Below, in pieces: positions 8,378-17,789 of a stretch of 54,473 nt of DNA. The DNA is from Rhodobacter sp. (lineage in GTDB: Bacteria > Pseudomonadota > Alphaproteobacteria > Rhodobacterales > Rhodobacteraceae). The stretch is from positions 1 through 54,473 of the forward strand of contig JADCEN010000053.1 of assembly GCA_020250175.1 (NCBI GenBank), read 5' to 3'. The translations under genes were made by a program, and so were the position numbers. How positions within the stretch are numbered: position 1 is the first letter of the stretch; the number at the start of each line of letters is the position of its first letter. Below the pieces are notes generated by a model that was given only the letters and a program-made list of their open reading frames with translations, searched no databases and was not told the origin of the DNA.

Positions 8378-10291
8378 CTACAGGAAATCGCCGCCCGCCC
8401 TGATCTGGTGGCTCGACCCTGAAAAGTCTTCGCCGACAGGTTCGCAGCGCCCCCCAAGCTGGCGCGCAAGGAAGGCTTCGGTGATTGCAAAAAAGGAAAG
8501 CTCGTTTTCCGGGCGCGCAAAGCCATGCCCTTCGTCGGGATAGACGATATAGGTCACGTCCAGGCCTTTCCGTTGCATCGCGTCCACGATCATGTCGCTT
8601 TGCGCGACCGTACAGCGGACATCGTTTGCGCCATGACCGATCAGCATCGGCTTGGTGATGCTGTCGACCCGGTAAAGGGGCGACCGTGACCGCAGCCAGG
8701 CCCTGCCTTCTTCGGTCCGCACATCGGCATAACGCCTGTGAAGATGTTCCATGAAATCCGCCCAATAGGGCGGGCTATTATCAATCATTGTCACAAGATC
8801 AGTGATTCCGACGATGGGCACAGAGCAGGCGAATACATCGGGGGTGAAGGTCGCCCCGACAAAAGCGGCATAGCCGCCATAGGACCAGCCCATGATCGCC
8901 ACCTTTGCCCGATCCGCAATTCCCGCAGCTATCGCCCATTCAACGGCGTCGATCAGATCGTCATGCATCTTGCCCGCATGTTCCCTGTCCCCCGCATTGA
9001 GGAAGGCCTTTCCGAAGCCCGAAGATGCCCGGTAATTCACCGACAGCACCGCGTAACCGCGGTTGGCAAGCCATTGATGAATGTTGTCGTAGCCATGATA
9101 GTCGCGCGCCCAGGGACCGCCATGCACAAGAAGAACCATCGGCAGGGGAGCGACCGGGCGCGGCCCCGCCATTGGCGGCAGGGACAGGAAGCTGACAAGG
9201 TCAAGCCCGTCACGGGATTTGATGGCCACACCTTCCATGCCCGCCATCTGATAGGGAACAAGCTCTGGCCGCGCCCGGAACAACTCGCGCAGCGTGCCGG
9301 ATGAGCGCGACAGCAGGTGATACACCGCAGGGTCTTCGGCAGAGGAGCTGGTGACGATCCATTGCGCGTTATCATCGCTGACGCTGTGTATAGAGAAATC
9401 CCGTCCCGGCAGTTTTTCGTGAATCAGGGCAAAGTCCGCCTCGATTTCCGGGTCAATAACAATCCATTGCTGTCTCAAGGATTCGCAGCTGATGGCCGCA
9501 ACTTCGAATGTTGCCGGGTGGAGAAGATAGTTATCACCGACATCCACGCGCGGATGCGATGCCAGCACCTCTTCCTCACCGGATGCCAGATTGATGCGGA
9601 TCAGTGCCGAGGTATCTCTGTCAGCGTAGGAGACCAACGAAAGATGCGTACCGGCGCGGTTGAATGCAATCTGCCAGGTCATAAGATCATCCTCGAAGGG
9701 AACAACTCGCCAGCGGGTCCATGCGCCATTCGCGTACTGGCAAACTTCCGCATCGCCTGTCCCCGGGATGGGACGGCGTGCAAGCCGCAGGTTGCCCTGC
9801 AAATCAAGCAGGAAGGACCCGAACCTTTCGGTGTTTTCGTATACAAGGGTGCGTTTCCCGGTTTCCAGGTCAATCTTCCAGATGTCATGCCAGCTGGGAT
9901 CACGATAATTCAGGCCAACGATGACACTTCCGGGCAGATCGGGCGACCAAAGCAGAAGCTCTGCATTGACGCCGTCATAGGGTGTGATGTCCCGCAGGTC
10001 ACCGCTTGCCGGGTCTGCAACGAAAAGGTGATCATTCTCATCGCCATTGAAATCGTTCAGGAACATCACAAAGCGGCCATCCGCGCTCCACTCATGCCAG
10101 GTGATCGGGCGGCCTTGCGTGCGGGTCAGCGGCGTCGCCGCTTCCAGGCTGTTCACCGGGGCCAGCCAGATATTCATCACCCCATCGACGGGTGCGAGCC
10201 ACGACAGCATGGTGCCATCCGGCGACAGGCGCGGATTGCGGCGCGATGCATTGCCGAACAGCAGCTTTCGGGGAATAAGTGGAACGCTCAT
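8378..10291 (-). CDS. S9 family peptidase (prolyl oligopeptidase / acylaminoacyl peptidase type)
   Basis: 637 residues. The N-terminal part (about 1-370) has repeated strands typical of a TolB/WD-like beta-propeller (PRLSPDGTML, HEWSADGRFV). The C-terminal alpha/beta hydrolase domain has oxyanion segment LLVHGGPWARD, nucleophile GWSYGG (about 470), Asp in GHGANDVR (about 556) and His in DEGHGFARPEN (about 589). No signal peptide, so cytoplasmic processing of short peptides is expected. ATG preceded by GAGGG. The base composition is a little less GC-rich than its neighbours. A 276-bp gap separates it from dtd. Confidence 0.9.
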   Translation of the reverse strand: MSVPLIPRKLLFGNASRRNPRLSPDGTMLSWLAPVDGVMNIWLAPVNSLEAATPLTRTQGRPITWHEWSADGRFVMFLNDFNGDENDHLFVADPASGDLRDITPYDGVNAELLLWSPDLPGSVIVGLNYRDPSWHDIWKIDLETGKRTLVYENTERFGSFLLDLQGNLRLARRPIPGTGDAEVCQYANGAWTRWRVVPFEDDLMTWQIAFNRAGTHLSLVSYADRDTSALIRINLASGEEEVLASHPRVDVGDNYLLHPATFEVAAISCESLRQQWIVIDPEIEADFALIHEKLPGRDFSIHSVSDDNAQWIVTSSSAEDPAVYHLLSRSSGTLRELFRARPELVPYQMAGMEGVAIKSRDGLDLVSFLSLPPMAGPRPVAPLPMVLLVHGGPWARDYHGYDNIHQWLANRGYAVLSVNYRASSGFGKAFLNAGDREHAGKMHDDLIDAVEWAIAAGIADRAKVAIMGWSYGGYAAFVGATFTPDVFACSVPIVGITDLVTMIDNSPPYWADFMEHLHRRYADVRTEEGRAWLRSRSPLYRVDSITKPMLIGHGANDVRCTVAQSDMIVDAMQRKGLDVTYIVYPDEGHGFARPENELSFFAITEAFLARQLGGRCEPVGEDFSGSSHQIRAGGDFL

Positions 10292-10567
10292 GATCCCTCA
10301 ATTGCTTATCGCGAAGATACGCGAATCAAATTCGACACATACCGAAAGTTTTCAAGCGTCGCGTGTAAAGTCCAGTGACAACTCGTGTGTTCGCGCCGTT
10401 CGCGTCTGCCTTTTCGGCGAAAGTCCGGGGCTGAATTGACCGCAAGGAAGATGCCTGATCTTGACTGCTTGCCAGTCACGCAAGATCAGCGCCGGGCCTT
10501 CGGCCCAGGCTCGGAACTTCCTGACCAGACCCGCTGTCGACCGAACACCACCCATGCCGACTGAACC

Positions 10568-11011
10568 CTACAGCGTCGCGGTGTCCAGCCAGATCGTGAC
10601 TGGCCCGTCGTTCAGCAGGGAAACGGCCATATCCGCGCCGAATTCGCCATTGGCGGTGGCGATGCCCTGTTCGCGCAGGTGTTCGGTAAAGCTTTGATAC
10701 AGCACGCGCCCCGCGTCCGGTGCCGCAGCCGTGGAAAATCCGGGGCGGTTGCCGCGCAGATCGGCGGCCAGGGTGAACTGGCTGACGATCAGCGCCGCCC
10801 CGCCGGTATCGCGCAGCGACAGGTTCATCTTTCCGGCACTGTCCTTGAATATCCGCAGCTTCGCGATCTTGGCCGCAAGCTGATCTGCCTGCGCCTCGGT
10901 GTCGCCCTGCATGGCGCAGACCAGAATCAGCAGGCCTGGGCCGATCTCGCCGGTCAGCCGCCCGTCGACATGCACCGCTGCCCGCGTCACCCGCTGAACC
11001 ACCGCCCGCAT
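10568..11011 (-). CDS. dtd: D-aminoacyl-tRNA deacylase
   Basis: 147 residues, full length for the family. The two signature motifs that build the active site at the dimer interface are present: SQFTLAAD and the C-terminal [11 protein letters not shown], where the Gly-cis-Pro dipeptide reads the chirality of the amino acid. It removes D-amino acids (and Gly from tRNA-Ala) from mischarged tRNA. The ATG overlaps the TGA of the upstream kinase gene in a TGATG, so translation is coupled; the pairing is probably one of convenience rather than pathway. Confidence 0.95.
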   Translation of the reverse strand: MRAVVQRVTRAAVHVDGRLTGEIGPGLLILVCAMQGDTEAQADQLAAKIAKLRIFKDSAGKMNLSLRDTGGAALIVSQFTLAADLRGNRPGFSTAAAPDAGRVLYQSFTEHLREQGIATANGEFGADMAVSLLNDGPVTIWLDTATL

Positions 11012-11934
11012 CAGAGTTCGCGCGACCAAGGCGGATTGGCACCTGGGCGCGAGACGGTGATGGCGGCCGCCCGCGTGCCCAGCGACAGGGCCGCATCCAG
11101 CGTGCGGTCGGGAAGGGCGGCGACCCCCGCCTTTGTCAGGCTTCCCTGACGGTGCAGCGCCGCCAGAACGCCTGCGTTAAAGGTGTCGCCCGCGCCCACG
11201 GTATCGGCGACAGTGACCTTGGTTGCCGAAGTGAAACTGTCCTGCGTCGCCGTGACGGCGCGTGCGCCCTTGGCGCCTTCGGTGATGAAAACCACCTTTG
11301 GTCCCTTCGCCAGGATCGTGCGGACCAGCTCATCGGCCGGCGCATCGCCGTAGAGCCAGCGCAGATCTTCGTCCGACAGTTTCACGATGTCGGAGGCCGC
11401 AATCATCCGGCCGATCCGGGCGCGGTAGGCATCGGCGTTCTGGATGAAGCCGGGGCGCACGTTGGGGTCGATCATGGTGACGCGCCCGGCGGCATTGGCG
11501 CGGGCCTGCAGCGTTTCATAGGCCGTGGCGGCGGGGTCGTTCACCAGGCTGATCCCGCCGAAGAACAGCGTATCGATGCTGGCGGGCAGGTCCGGCAGGT
11601 CTTCCACGGACAACAGACGCCCGGCGGTGTTTTCGTCATAAAAGGCATAGGTTGCCTGCCCGTTGACCAGCTTGACGAAGGCCAGCGTCGTGGGCCGGGC
11701 CGAGCGGGCGCAGAGGGTCGTGTCAACCTCCGAGGCGGCAAGCGTCTGGTCCAGCATCTGCCCGAAAAGGTCGGTCGAAAGCCCGGTGAAGAACCCCGAC
11801 GGGGCACCAAGACGGCCAAGGGCGATGGCGGTGTTGAACACCGCGCCGCCCGCATAGGGCGCGAAGGCCGGTTCGCCGGTGACGGTTTCGCGGGGCAGCA
11901 TGTCGATCAGGGCTTCGCCGCAGCTCAGGATCAT
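11011..11934 (-). CDS. PfkB-family carbohydrate kinase (fructokinase-like)
   Basis: 307 residues of the ribokinase fold. The N-terminal signature region is [15 protein letters not shown], and the ATP/catalytic signature [17 protein letters not shown] holds the catalytic Asp and anion hole. The opening [14 protein letters not shown] is typical of bacterial fructokinases. AAGGAG lies upstream of the ATG. It phosphorylates a sugar, probably fructose, but 2-keto-3-deoxygluconate kinases look similar. The downstream gene dtd overlaps by 1 nt. Confidence 0.9.
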   Translation of the reverse strand: MILSCGEALIDMLPRETVTGEPAFAPYAGGAVFNTAIALGRLGAPSGFFTGLSTDLFGQMLDQTLAASEVDTTLCARSARPTTLAFVKLVNGQATYAFYDENTAGRLLSVEDLPDLPASIDTLFFGGISLVNDPAATAYETLQARANAAGRVTMIDPNVRPGFIQNADAYRARIGRMIAASDIVKLSDEDLRWLYGDAPADELVRTILAKGPKVVFITEGAKGARAVTATQDSFTSATKVTVADTVGAGDTFNAGVLAALHRQGSLTKAGVAALPDRTLDAALSLGTRAAAITVSRPGANPPWSREL

Positions 11935-12033
11935 GTCGGTCTCCTTACCGTTCTGGCTGAAGCTTTATGCGCGGCGCAGGTTCAGGGCAATCGCCTTGTC
12001 TGCCGGGGCAGGGCAGGGTCGTGCCGCCCAGGA

Positions 12034-13014
12034 TCACACAGTCCGGGCGAAATACGGCGTCAGGTTTGTACGGATGCGCGCCAGCGCTGTTGCACCGGTC
12101 AGGTCCGGAACAAAGGTCTGGCCCGTGATCTTTTCAAAGGCATCCACATAGGCCGTGGCGGTGGCCGCGATCAGTCCGGGCGGAATGGCGGGGATGTCGC
12201 CCGCATAGGGGTCGCAGCGCGCGGCGACCCAGGCGCGGATGATATCCTTGTCGAAGCTGGGCGGGCGGCTTCCTTCGGCAAAGGCCCGGTCATGGCCCGC
12301 AGCCAGCCAGTAACGGCTGGAATCCGGCGTGTGGATTTCATCCGCCAAAATGATGCGGCCGGCGTCGTCGGTGCCGAACTCGTATTTCGTATCGACAAGG
12401 ATCAGCCCGCGATCAGCCGCCATCTTCTGCCCGCGCGCGAACAGCGCAAGCGCCAGGTTTGAAACCTCGTCCCATTGCGCCGCCGTCAGCAGACCGGACG
12501 CTGCGATCTGCCGGGGTGTCAGCGGTTCGTCATGGCCGCCGTCAAAGGCTTTGGAGGTGGGCGTCAGCATGGGTGACGGCAGCACCTGGTTGTCGCGCAG
12601 CCCGTCGGGCAGGGTATGGCCGTACATGCGGCGCTGGCCCCGGCGGTACAGCGTCAGGATCGATGTGCCGGTCGTACCCGCCAGATAGCCGCGCACGACG
12701 ATCTCGACCGGCAAGATGGTCAGGTGACGCCCGATGACAACATTCGGGTCCGGGTAGGACAGCACATGGTTCGGGCAGATATCGCCGGTGTGGTCGAACC
12801 AGAAGCGGGCCGTCTGGGTCAGCACCTGCCCCTTGAAGGGGATCGACGCAAGGATGCGGTCAAAGGCGGATATCCTGTCGGACGATATCAGGATGCGCCG
12901 CTTCGGCTCGGTCTGTGTGGCCGGCAGATCATAGCAATCGCGCACCTTGCCGAAATAGGGGTTCGGCAGTTCGGGAATGCGGGCGTGATCCAGAACGCGG
13001 GTCAGGTCAAGCAT
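12034..13014 (-). CDS. purC: SAICAR synthetase (phosphoribosylaminoimidazole-succinocarboxamide synthase), long form
   Basis: 326 residues, clearly longer than the common ~240-residue bacterial PurC and closer to the long form found in yeast and in some alphaproteobacteria. Motifs: GKVRDCYDL near the N-terminus (ATP binding), [16 protein letters not shown], and [11 protein letters not shown] followed by [14 protein letters not shown]. It ligates aspartate to CAIR in purine synthesis. The start giving [11 protein letters not shown] is preceded by GGAGG at 6 nt; an extension to 13206 has no support. Rhodobacterales often carry a second, short PurC elsewhere; none is in this window. Confidence 0.93.
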   Translation of the reverse strand: MLDLTRVLDHARIPELPNPYFGKVRDCYDLPATQTEPKRRILISSDRISAFDRILASIPFKGQVLTQTARFWFDHTGDICPNHVLSYPDPNVVIGRHLTILPVEIVVRGYLAGTTGTSILTLYRRGQRRMYGHTLPDGLRDNQVLPSPMLTPTSKAFDGGHDEPLTPRQIAASGLLTAAQWDEVSNLALALFARGQKMAADRGLILVDTKYEFGTDDAGRIILADEIHTPDSSRYWLAAGHDRAFAEGSRPPSFDKDIIRAWVAARCDPYAGDIPAIPPGLIAATATAYVDAFEKITGQTFVPDLTGATALARIRTNLTPYFARTV

Positions 13015-13383
13015 GTCGTCCTCCGGCGGGATGCCTGCCTTGTCGGGCCGGGGCCGGGCGGTGTCAACCGGCGGTGTTTCGGGGCGGATTTGCCCTGGTA
13101 AGGACATTCGTGCCCGCCCGTTGTCCTGGGGGCCTGCTGCCCGGCACTGCGCGGCTGCGCAACCAGGGGGAGGCAGATTTTTGTGAGAATCCACCAACAG
13201 CAGCAATCCACTGAAACAATGTCTTTCAGGTTATTGAATTCGGGGGCTGTCAAGGGGATGTAGCAGGTAGGATATGGCTGGCGGCACGGGTCACAGGGTG
13301 GTTTTCCGGCACAAAGCCCCAAACGACATGAACAAGTCAGGCGTGCCTGCGGCACCGCCGCAGCGGGCGGAAAGGACAAGGTT
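13015..13383. other. Divergent intergenic region between purC and the + strand zinc-ribbon gene
   Basis: 369 bp with no convincing gene. It becomes AT-richer around 13175-13260, the likely place for divergent promoters, but no hexamer pair stands out. A 5'-AAGGACAAGG stretch at the right end serves the zinc-ribbon gene. Confidence 0.4.
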
Positions 13384-14556
13384 GTGAATTCCACTGAACA
13401 GCATTTCCCCTGTGCAGAATGCGGATCGCAGCTTGGCTTTGGGCCCGGGCAAAAGCGCCTTGTCTGTTCGCATTGCGGAAAAGAGCAGGCGGTTCCCAGC
13501 TTTCCGTCGACGCGGCTTGGCGCACAGCGGGGCCTGCCGATCGAACGGGCCGGTGCCTTTCCGGCCGCTCCGCCGTCCGACAGTGAGTTTGAAGAGTTTT
13601 CCTGCCCGAACTGCGGGGCAAGAACCATGTTTGACGGCACGAGCTTTGCCCTGAACTGTCCCTACTGCGGCACATCAATCAGTCACCCGGCGACTGAAAA
13701 CCTGCAGGCCCGGCCCAAGGCCATTCTGCCCTTTGCCGTCCCCGAGGCGGAGGCCTACCGATCAGCGCTGGCAAAGCTGCAGGACACCGCCCTTTCCCCG
13801 GCTGACCTTGCATCTGATGTCCGGCTGCGCCCGACCCTGAAAGGGGTTTACCTGCCGTTCTGGGTCTTTGGTGCCGGGTCCGAGACGGCCTATACCGTCA
13901 ACCGGGGGAAACACTTTGTTGAGCAGGTCCACCGAAGACATTTCAATGACGAAGCTTTTGCCGAAGCCTTCGTGACCTACGAGCGCAAAGCCGAATGGAC
14001 AAGGATCGACGGGCATTTGCCGGTGCCGCTAAATGACATTCTGGTCGCAGCCTCGCCCAACCCGCCCCGGCCCTTTGATACGGCGCTTGAACCCTGGGAC
14101 TTCGCAGAGCTTGTCCCGTTTCAGCGGCATTACCTGACGGGCTTCCATGCCGAGATGTCGAAAATTCCTGCCGCCGATGCCCACAGACATGCCCGCCATC
14201 TGATGCACGGGGCTATCCATCGGGAGATCTACCGCGCGGTCGAGGCAGATGAGATGGATCTGGTGCGCTGCGACACGCATTTCTCGAACGAGACCTTCAA
14301 GCTTGTTCTGCTGCCCTTCTGGATTGCCGACTACCGGGTTCAGGGCAAGACCCTTCTGGTCTATGTAAACGGTCAGACCGGCAAGGCCATGGCGCAGGTT
14401 GGCGATATTGATCCCAAGGTCGGATGGTCCGGCTGGATGGCGCTGGCCCTGTTTGCGCCCGTGTTGATCCTGGCAGGCTGGATCTTTTTCCTCGGTGGAT
14501 CAACTTTGGTCCATTGGTACGGGCCCGCTTTCGTCAACTACTTCCTGACACCCTGA
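13384..14556 (+). CDS. Double zinc-ribbon protein with C-terminal membrane anchor (paralogue A)
   Basis: 390 residues from a GTG start (AAGGACAAGG upstream). Two zinc ribbons: CAECG...CSHCG (about 10-32) and CPNCG...CPYCG (about 75-98). A middle region holds conserved aromatic patches (GVYLPFWVFG, ETFKLVLLPFWIADY) and a short VNGQTGK motif. A C-terminal membrane segment (ALALFAPVLILAGWIFFLGG) is at about 355-375. It is a paralogue of the convergent gene at 14563-15693; their stop codons are 6 bp apart. Such proteins are sometimes labelled 'replication factor Y-like' by databases, but there is no helicase domain here. Function unknown; the layout suggests a membrane-tethered adapter. Confidence 0.8.
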   Translation: MNSTEQHFPCAECGSQLGFGPGQKRLVCSHCGKEQAVPSFPSTRLGAQRGLPIERAGAFPAAPPSDSEFEEFSCPNCGARTMFDGTSFALNCPYCGTSISHPATENLQARPKAILPFAVPEAEAYRSALAKLQDTALSPADLASDVRLRPTLKGVYLPFWVFGAGSETAYTVNRGKHFVEQVHRRHFNDEAFAEAFVTYERKAEWTRIDGHLPVPLNDILVAASPNPPRPFDTALEPWDFAELVPFQRHYLTGFHAEMSKIPAADAHRHARHLMHGAIHREIYRAVEADEMDLVRCDTHFSNETFKLVLLPFWIADYRVQGKTLLVYVNGQTGKAMAQVGDIDPKVGWSGWMALALFAPVLILAGWIFFLGGSTLVHWYGPAFVNYFLTP

Positions 14557-14562
14557 GCTCCG

Positions 14563-15693
14563 TCAGTATCCGCCTGCATCAATGGTGTTCTGCCCGGTCT
14601 GATTTAGCCACACCACCGTGCCGATGACCACCGCGACCACAAGGCAGGCCAGCAGAATCTTCCAGACTGACCACGGGCGTTCGCCCTGAACCTCGCCGGT
14701 CTGGCCATTGACCAGAAAGCGATAGCTCTTGCCGTTGAACTTGTAGGCCGCGATCCAGATTGGCAGCAGGATGTGCTTGAAGGTTTCCTTCGAATGGGCG
14801 GTCTCGACGACCTCTATCCGCTGCTCGTCCCCGCCGATGTCGTGGCGCACATCCATCTGGATGACAGCCGCCATGCGCGTGCGCGCCACAATATAGCCGT
14901 CGGCAAGGGGCACGGTATAGCCTTCGGCGCGGAACCCGGCCAGGAAATCCGCTTTGTAGGCGACCAGTGCCGTCAGGTCCCAGTCCGTCAGCTCGTTGCC
15001 CAGCCGTTGCGGCAGGCTGGAGGAGGCCACGACCAGAACATCGTCAAAACGCCGGGCCACCTGCCCCGAGGCGGGGGACCAGCGCGTATGGCGCACCTGC
15101 TGCAGGCGCTGTTCGGCGCGGCCGTTCACGTTCACGCTGACGGTCCGCGTCTCGTAGTAATGGTTGCCGCGCTGGCCGTGATAGCGGCTGCGCGTCTCGG
15201 CATCGAAGGTCCAGTAGGGCACATACATCCCCGTCATCGCCCGGCCCTTGCGGGCATAGTCGACAAGGCCCGAAGGGGCGAACCAAAGCCGGCCCAGCCA
15301 GCCCGTCATCGCGCTGCGGGCCTCGGCTTCCGACAGAACAAAGGGGATCAGCGCCTGGGGCTTGATCAGGCGGTGGCTGCCGGTTTCTGCAACTACCGGC
15401 GTGGCACAGAACGGGCATAGGGTGGCATGCGCCGCCCCGTCGAATTCCACCAGCGCGCCGCAGCTTGGGCAGGTGGTGGCGCGCACCTCTTCCATGATCG
15501 TGCCGGGAAGGTCGTTGCGCAGTCCCTGTTGCAGGTCAAGCTCTGCCAGCGCGCGCGACTGTGACCACGGACCTTCGGCGGCAATCGATTGGACATTTCC
15601 GCAGTGCGTGCAGACAAGCTGCGTCTGGCCGGGGGCAAACCGAAGGTCGGCCCCGCAGCTGTCGCATGGCCAGCGCGTCTCGGTCTGTGCCAA
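14563..15693 (-). CDS. Double zinc-ribbon protein with C-terminal membrane anchor (paralogue B), last gene of the XpaC/TelA/SPFH operon
   Basis: 376 residues from a TTG start (GGAGCC upstream), 3 bp after the stop of the SPFH gene. Zinc ribbons CDSCG...CTHCG (about 10-32) and CPSCG...CPFC (about 75-97); then the same middle as paralogue A: MYVPYWTFDAETRSRY, ETFKHILLPIWIAAYKFNG, RFLVNGQTGEVQGE; then one membrane helix (LLACLVVAVVIGTVVW). The conserved order ribbon-ribbon-aromatic domain-VNGQTG-helix in both copies supports a real family. Operon position next to the SPFH protein suggests it is a partner at the membrane. Biochemical function unknown. Confidence 0.82.
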   Translation of the reverse strand: MAQTETRWPCDSCGADLRFAPGQTQLVCTHCGNVQSIAAEGPWSQSRALAELDLQQGLRNDLPGTIMEEVRATTCPSCGALVEFDGAAHATLCPFCATPVVAETGSHRLIKPQALIPFVLSEAEARSAMTGWLGRLWFAPSGLVDYARKGRAMTGMYVPYWTFDAETRSRYHGQRGNHYYETRTVSVNVNGRAEQRLQQVRHTRWSPASGQVARRFDDVLVVASSSLPQRLGNELTDWDLTALVAYKADFLAGFRAEGYTVPLADGYIVARTRMAAVIQMDVRHDIGGDEQRIEVVETAHSKETFKHILLPIWIAAYKFNGKSYRFLVNGQTGEVQGERPWSVWKILLACLVVAVVIGTVVWLNQTGQNTIDAGGY

Positions 15694-15696
15694 GGA

Positions 15697-16791
15697 TCAG
15701 GCTCCGGGCGGGGGCGGTGGCACCCGGGCGAACAGACCCGCAAGCGCCGTGTCGCCCGCCGGTTTCCAGCCGTCCTGCCCTGCTGTCCAGACCAGGCTCG
15801 TGGCAGTCACTTTTCTGGCTGCCGCCATTTCCTGCAAGGCGTCCTGCGCGAAGGGGCCGGTTGCGGCCCCGTTTTCGGCAATGTGCCAAAGCGGGGCCGC
15901 AGCCCCAGGCAGGGGGGGCGGCAGATCGGCACTCCGGGCAATGCCCTGCCACGGACCGCCGCGGTTTGCCATTTCCATCCCGATGGCCGCCCCAAGCCCG
16001 GTGCTGATCGCGGCACCCGCGGCAGAGTTCGGCTGCACCATGGATTCGGCGGCGTTGAAATCCATGTACTTCGACAGGTCTCCGGCTAGTCCGGTAGAGG
16101 TGCGCTTGTCCAGAACCTTTTCCACCTCTTCGGGCAGCGAGATATTCTCGATATAGAACTCGGGCAGGATCAGCCCGTATTCGGCGATCTGGGATGCAAT
16201 CGCCGTGGTCACCAGCTTGCCCAGGTCCTTGGTATTGGCCGCCATGTCCAGCACGGGGATATTCGCCGTGGCCAGAACCCGGCCGACTTCCTGCACGATC
16301 ACGTTTCGGATGTGAAAGCTGATCTCGTCCGACGTGAACTCGCCATCCGTTCCCACGATCTCGGTCATGAACTTTGACGGGTCGGACACCCGCATGGAAT
16401 AGGTGCCAAAGGCGCGCAACCTTATCGGCCCGAATTCCGGGTCTCGCAGCATGACCGGGTTCTTTGTGCCCCATTTCAGGTCGTTGAAGCGGGTGGTGTT
16501 GAGGAAATAGATCTCCGACTTGAACGGGGACCGGAACATGTGATCCCAGTGCTGCAATGTGGTCAGTATGGGGATATTGTTCGTCTCGAGCACATAAAGC
16601 CCCGGCCCGAATACATCGGCCAGCTGGCCTTCATGGATGAAGACGGCCGCCTGACCCTCGCGCACCGTCAGCTTTGCCCCGTATTTGATGGCATGGCCGA
16701 AGCGTTCGAACCGCCAGACCATCGTGTCGCGGGTGTCATCCGTCCAGTGGATGACGTCGATGAATTCACCCTTCAGGAAATCCAGAATCAT
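15697..16791 (-). CDS. SPFH-domain protein with C-terminal GYF_2-like domain
   Basis: 364 residues. The body (about 20-240) has the SPFH/band-7 look of 'virion core protein'-labelled bacterial homologues: QAAVFIHEGQLADVFGPGLY, VRDPEFGPIRLRAFGTYSMRV, then the helical part with IASQIAEYGLILPEFYIENISLPEEVEKVLDKR. A Gly/Ala-rich linker follows and then a GYF_2-type module (LWHIAENGAATGPFAQDAL ... LVWTAGQDGWKPA) at about 300-355. SPFH proteins form large rings or scaffolds on membranes; GYF_2 modules bind partners. GGAGG lies 8 nt before the ATG. Lies between the DUF2927 lipoprotein (29 bp upstream) and zinc-ribbon B (3 bp downstream). Confidence 0.88.
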   Translation of the reverse strand: MILDFLKGEFIDVIHWTDDTRDTMVWRFERFGHAIKYGAKLTVREGQAAVFIHEGQLADVFGPGLYVLETNNIPILTTLQHWDHMFRSPFKSEIYFLNTTRFNDLKWGTKNPVMLRDPEFGPIRLRAFGTYSMRVSDPSKFMTEIVGTDGEFTSDEISFHIRNVIVQEVGRVLATANIPVLDMAANTKDLGKLVTTAIASQIAEYGLILPEFYIENISLPEEVEKVLDKRTSTGLAGDLSKYMDFNAAESMVQPNSAAGAAISTGLGAAIGMEMANRGGPWQGIARSADLPPPLPGAAAPLWHIAENGAATGPFAQDALQEMAAARKVTATSLVWTAGQDGWKPAGDTALAGLFARVPPPPPGA

Positions 16792-16820
16792 GGCTCAAGC
16801 CTCCAGCGTTGGCGTTAGGG

Positions 16821-17771
16821 TCAACTGTCCCCGCCGATCAGGGCGGTGGCAAGTGAATCGACAATCGGGCGCGCTTCAACCTCGGTCATGCCGGGGGTCA
16901 GTCGCGGGTCATACAGCATCTTCAGCATCAGTTCGTCCATCGGGGTCAGCAACGCGAATTCCTCGTCATCGTTGAAGATCGACGGGCGGGCCGAAGGGCT
17001 GTCATTTGCCAGACCCAAACCTTGGGTGATCTCTTCATGAAGGCAGGACAACCGCATCAGGTCGGGGTGTTCCGCGCGGATCACGGCAAAGGCCGTGGTA
17101 TAGGCGCTGCCCGTGCCGCCCGAGATGGCATAGACAAGGCAATAGGTGGCCCGCGGCATATCGGTAATGCCTGCGACTTCGGCCGGGCCCAGGCCCGGCA
17201 GAAGGGCGCGGATTGTCGGGCCAAGCGCCTGACGTTCGTCTTCGCTGACGACATAGATGAAGAAGTTCGGCTGCACCTCGGAAAGACGGATGGGATGGCC
17301 GCTGATCGCCTGCAACCGGCCCAGGAAGGATGCAACCCGGGCCCGGTCCGTAGCCTGACGGTCGGCGGGAACCGAGTCGCCAAAGCGCAGGGAAACGCGG
17401 ACCGGCTGATCCCAGCGGCGCAACCGGCTTTGTACCGGCTGGGCGACAAGGCCGCGGTCGGACCGGATGTATTCGTCATAAAGTGCGACGCGAACAAAGT
17501 TGTCGGCCAGCATGCGGTCGGTGAAGGGGGCGTCGGTGCTGCCGCTGTCGGTCCGCATCAGGCCCCGCGCCAGAAGGTTGGCCTGGACCTTTGCATAATG
17601 CTGCCGGGCCGCCTGGCTGGCAGGCGAAGGCACCGGTGCTGCAACCGGCGTCTGGACAATCGGCTGTGCGACCGGTGCCGGCACGTCCACCGCGACCGGC
17701 TCACATGCCGCCAGGCCAAACCCGGCAAGAAACGCGGGCACCGCGAAAAGGCGCTTGCAGCAGACCATCAT
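16821..17771 (-). CDS. DUF2927 lipoprotein
   Basis: 316 residues with a lipoprotein signal ending LAGFGLAAC (Cys about residue 23), then a Pro/Val/Ala linker and a DUF2927 domain (about 125-300). The domain contains CLHEEITQGLGLANDSP, which recalls zincin metalloprotease helices but lacks the second His of HExxH, so catalysis is uncertain. A second Met codon directly follows the first; neither has a strong ribosome site. Probably anchored in the periplasmic face of a membrane. It sits 18 bp after telA-like and 29 bp before the SPFH gene. Confidence 0.85.
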   Translation of the reverse strand: MMVCCKRLFAVPAFLAGFGLAACEPVAVDVPAPVAQPIVQTPVAAPVPSPASQAARQHYAKVQANLLARGLMRTDSGSTDAPFTDRMLADNFVRVALYDEYIRSDRGLVAQPVQSRLRRWDQPVRVSLRFGDSVPADRQATDRARVASFLGRLQAISGHPIRLSEVQPNFFIYVVSEDERQALGPTIRALLPGLGPAEVAGITDMPRATYCLVYAISGGTGSAYTTAFAVIRAEHPDLMRLSCLHEEITQGLGLANDSPSARPSIFNDDEEFALLTPMDELMLKMLYDPRLTPGMTEVEARPIVDSLATALIGGDS

Positions 17772-17789
17772 GAGGGCGGGCGCACCGGA

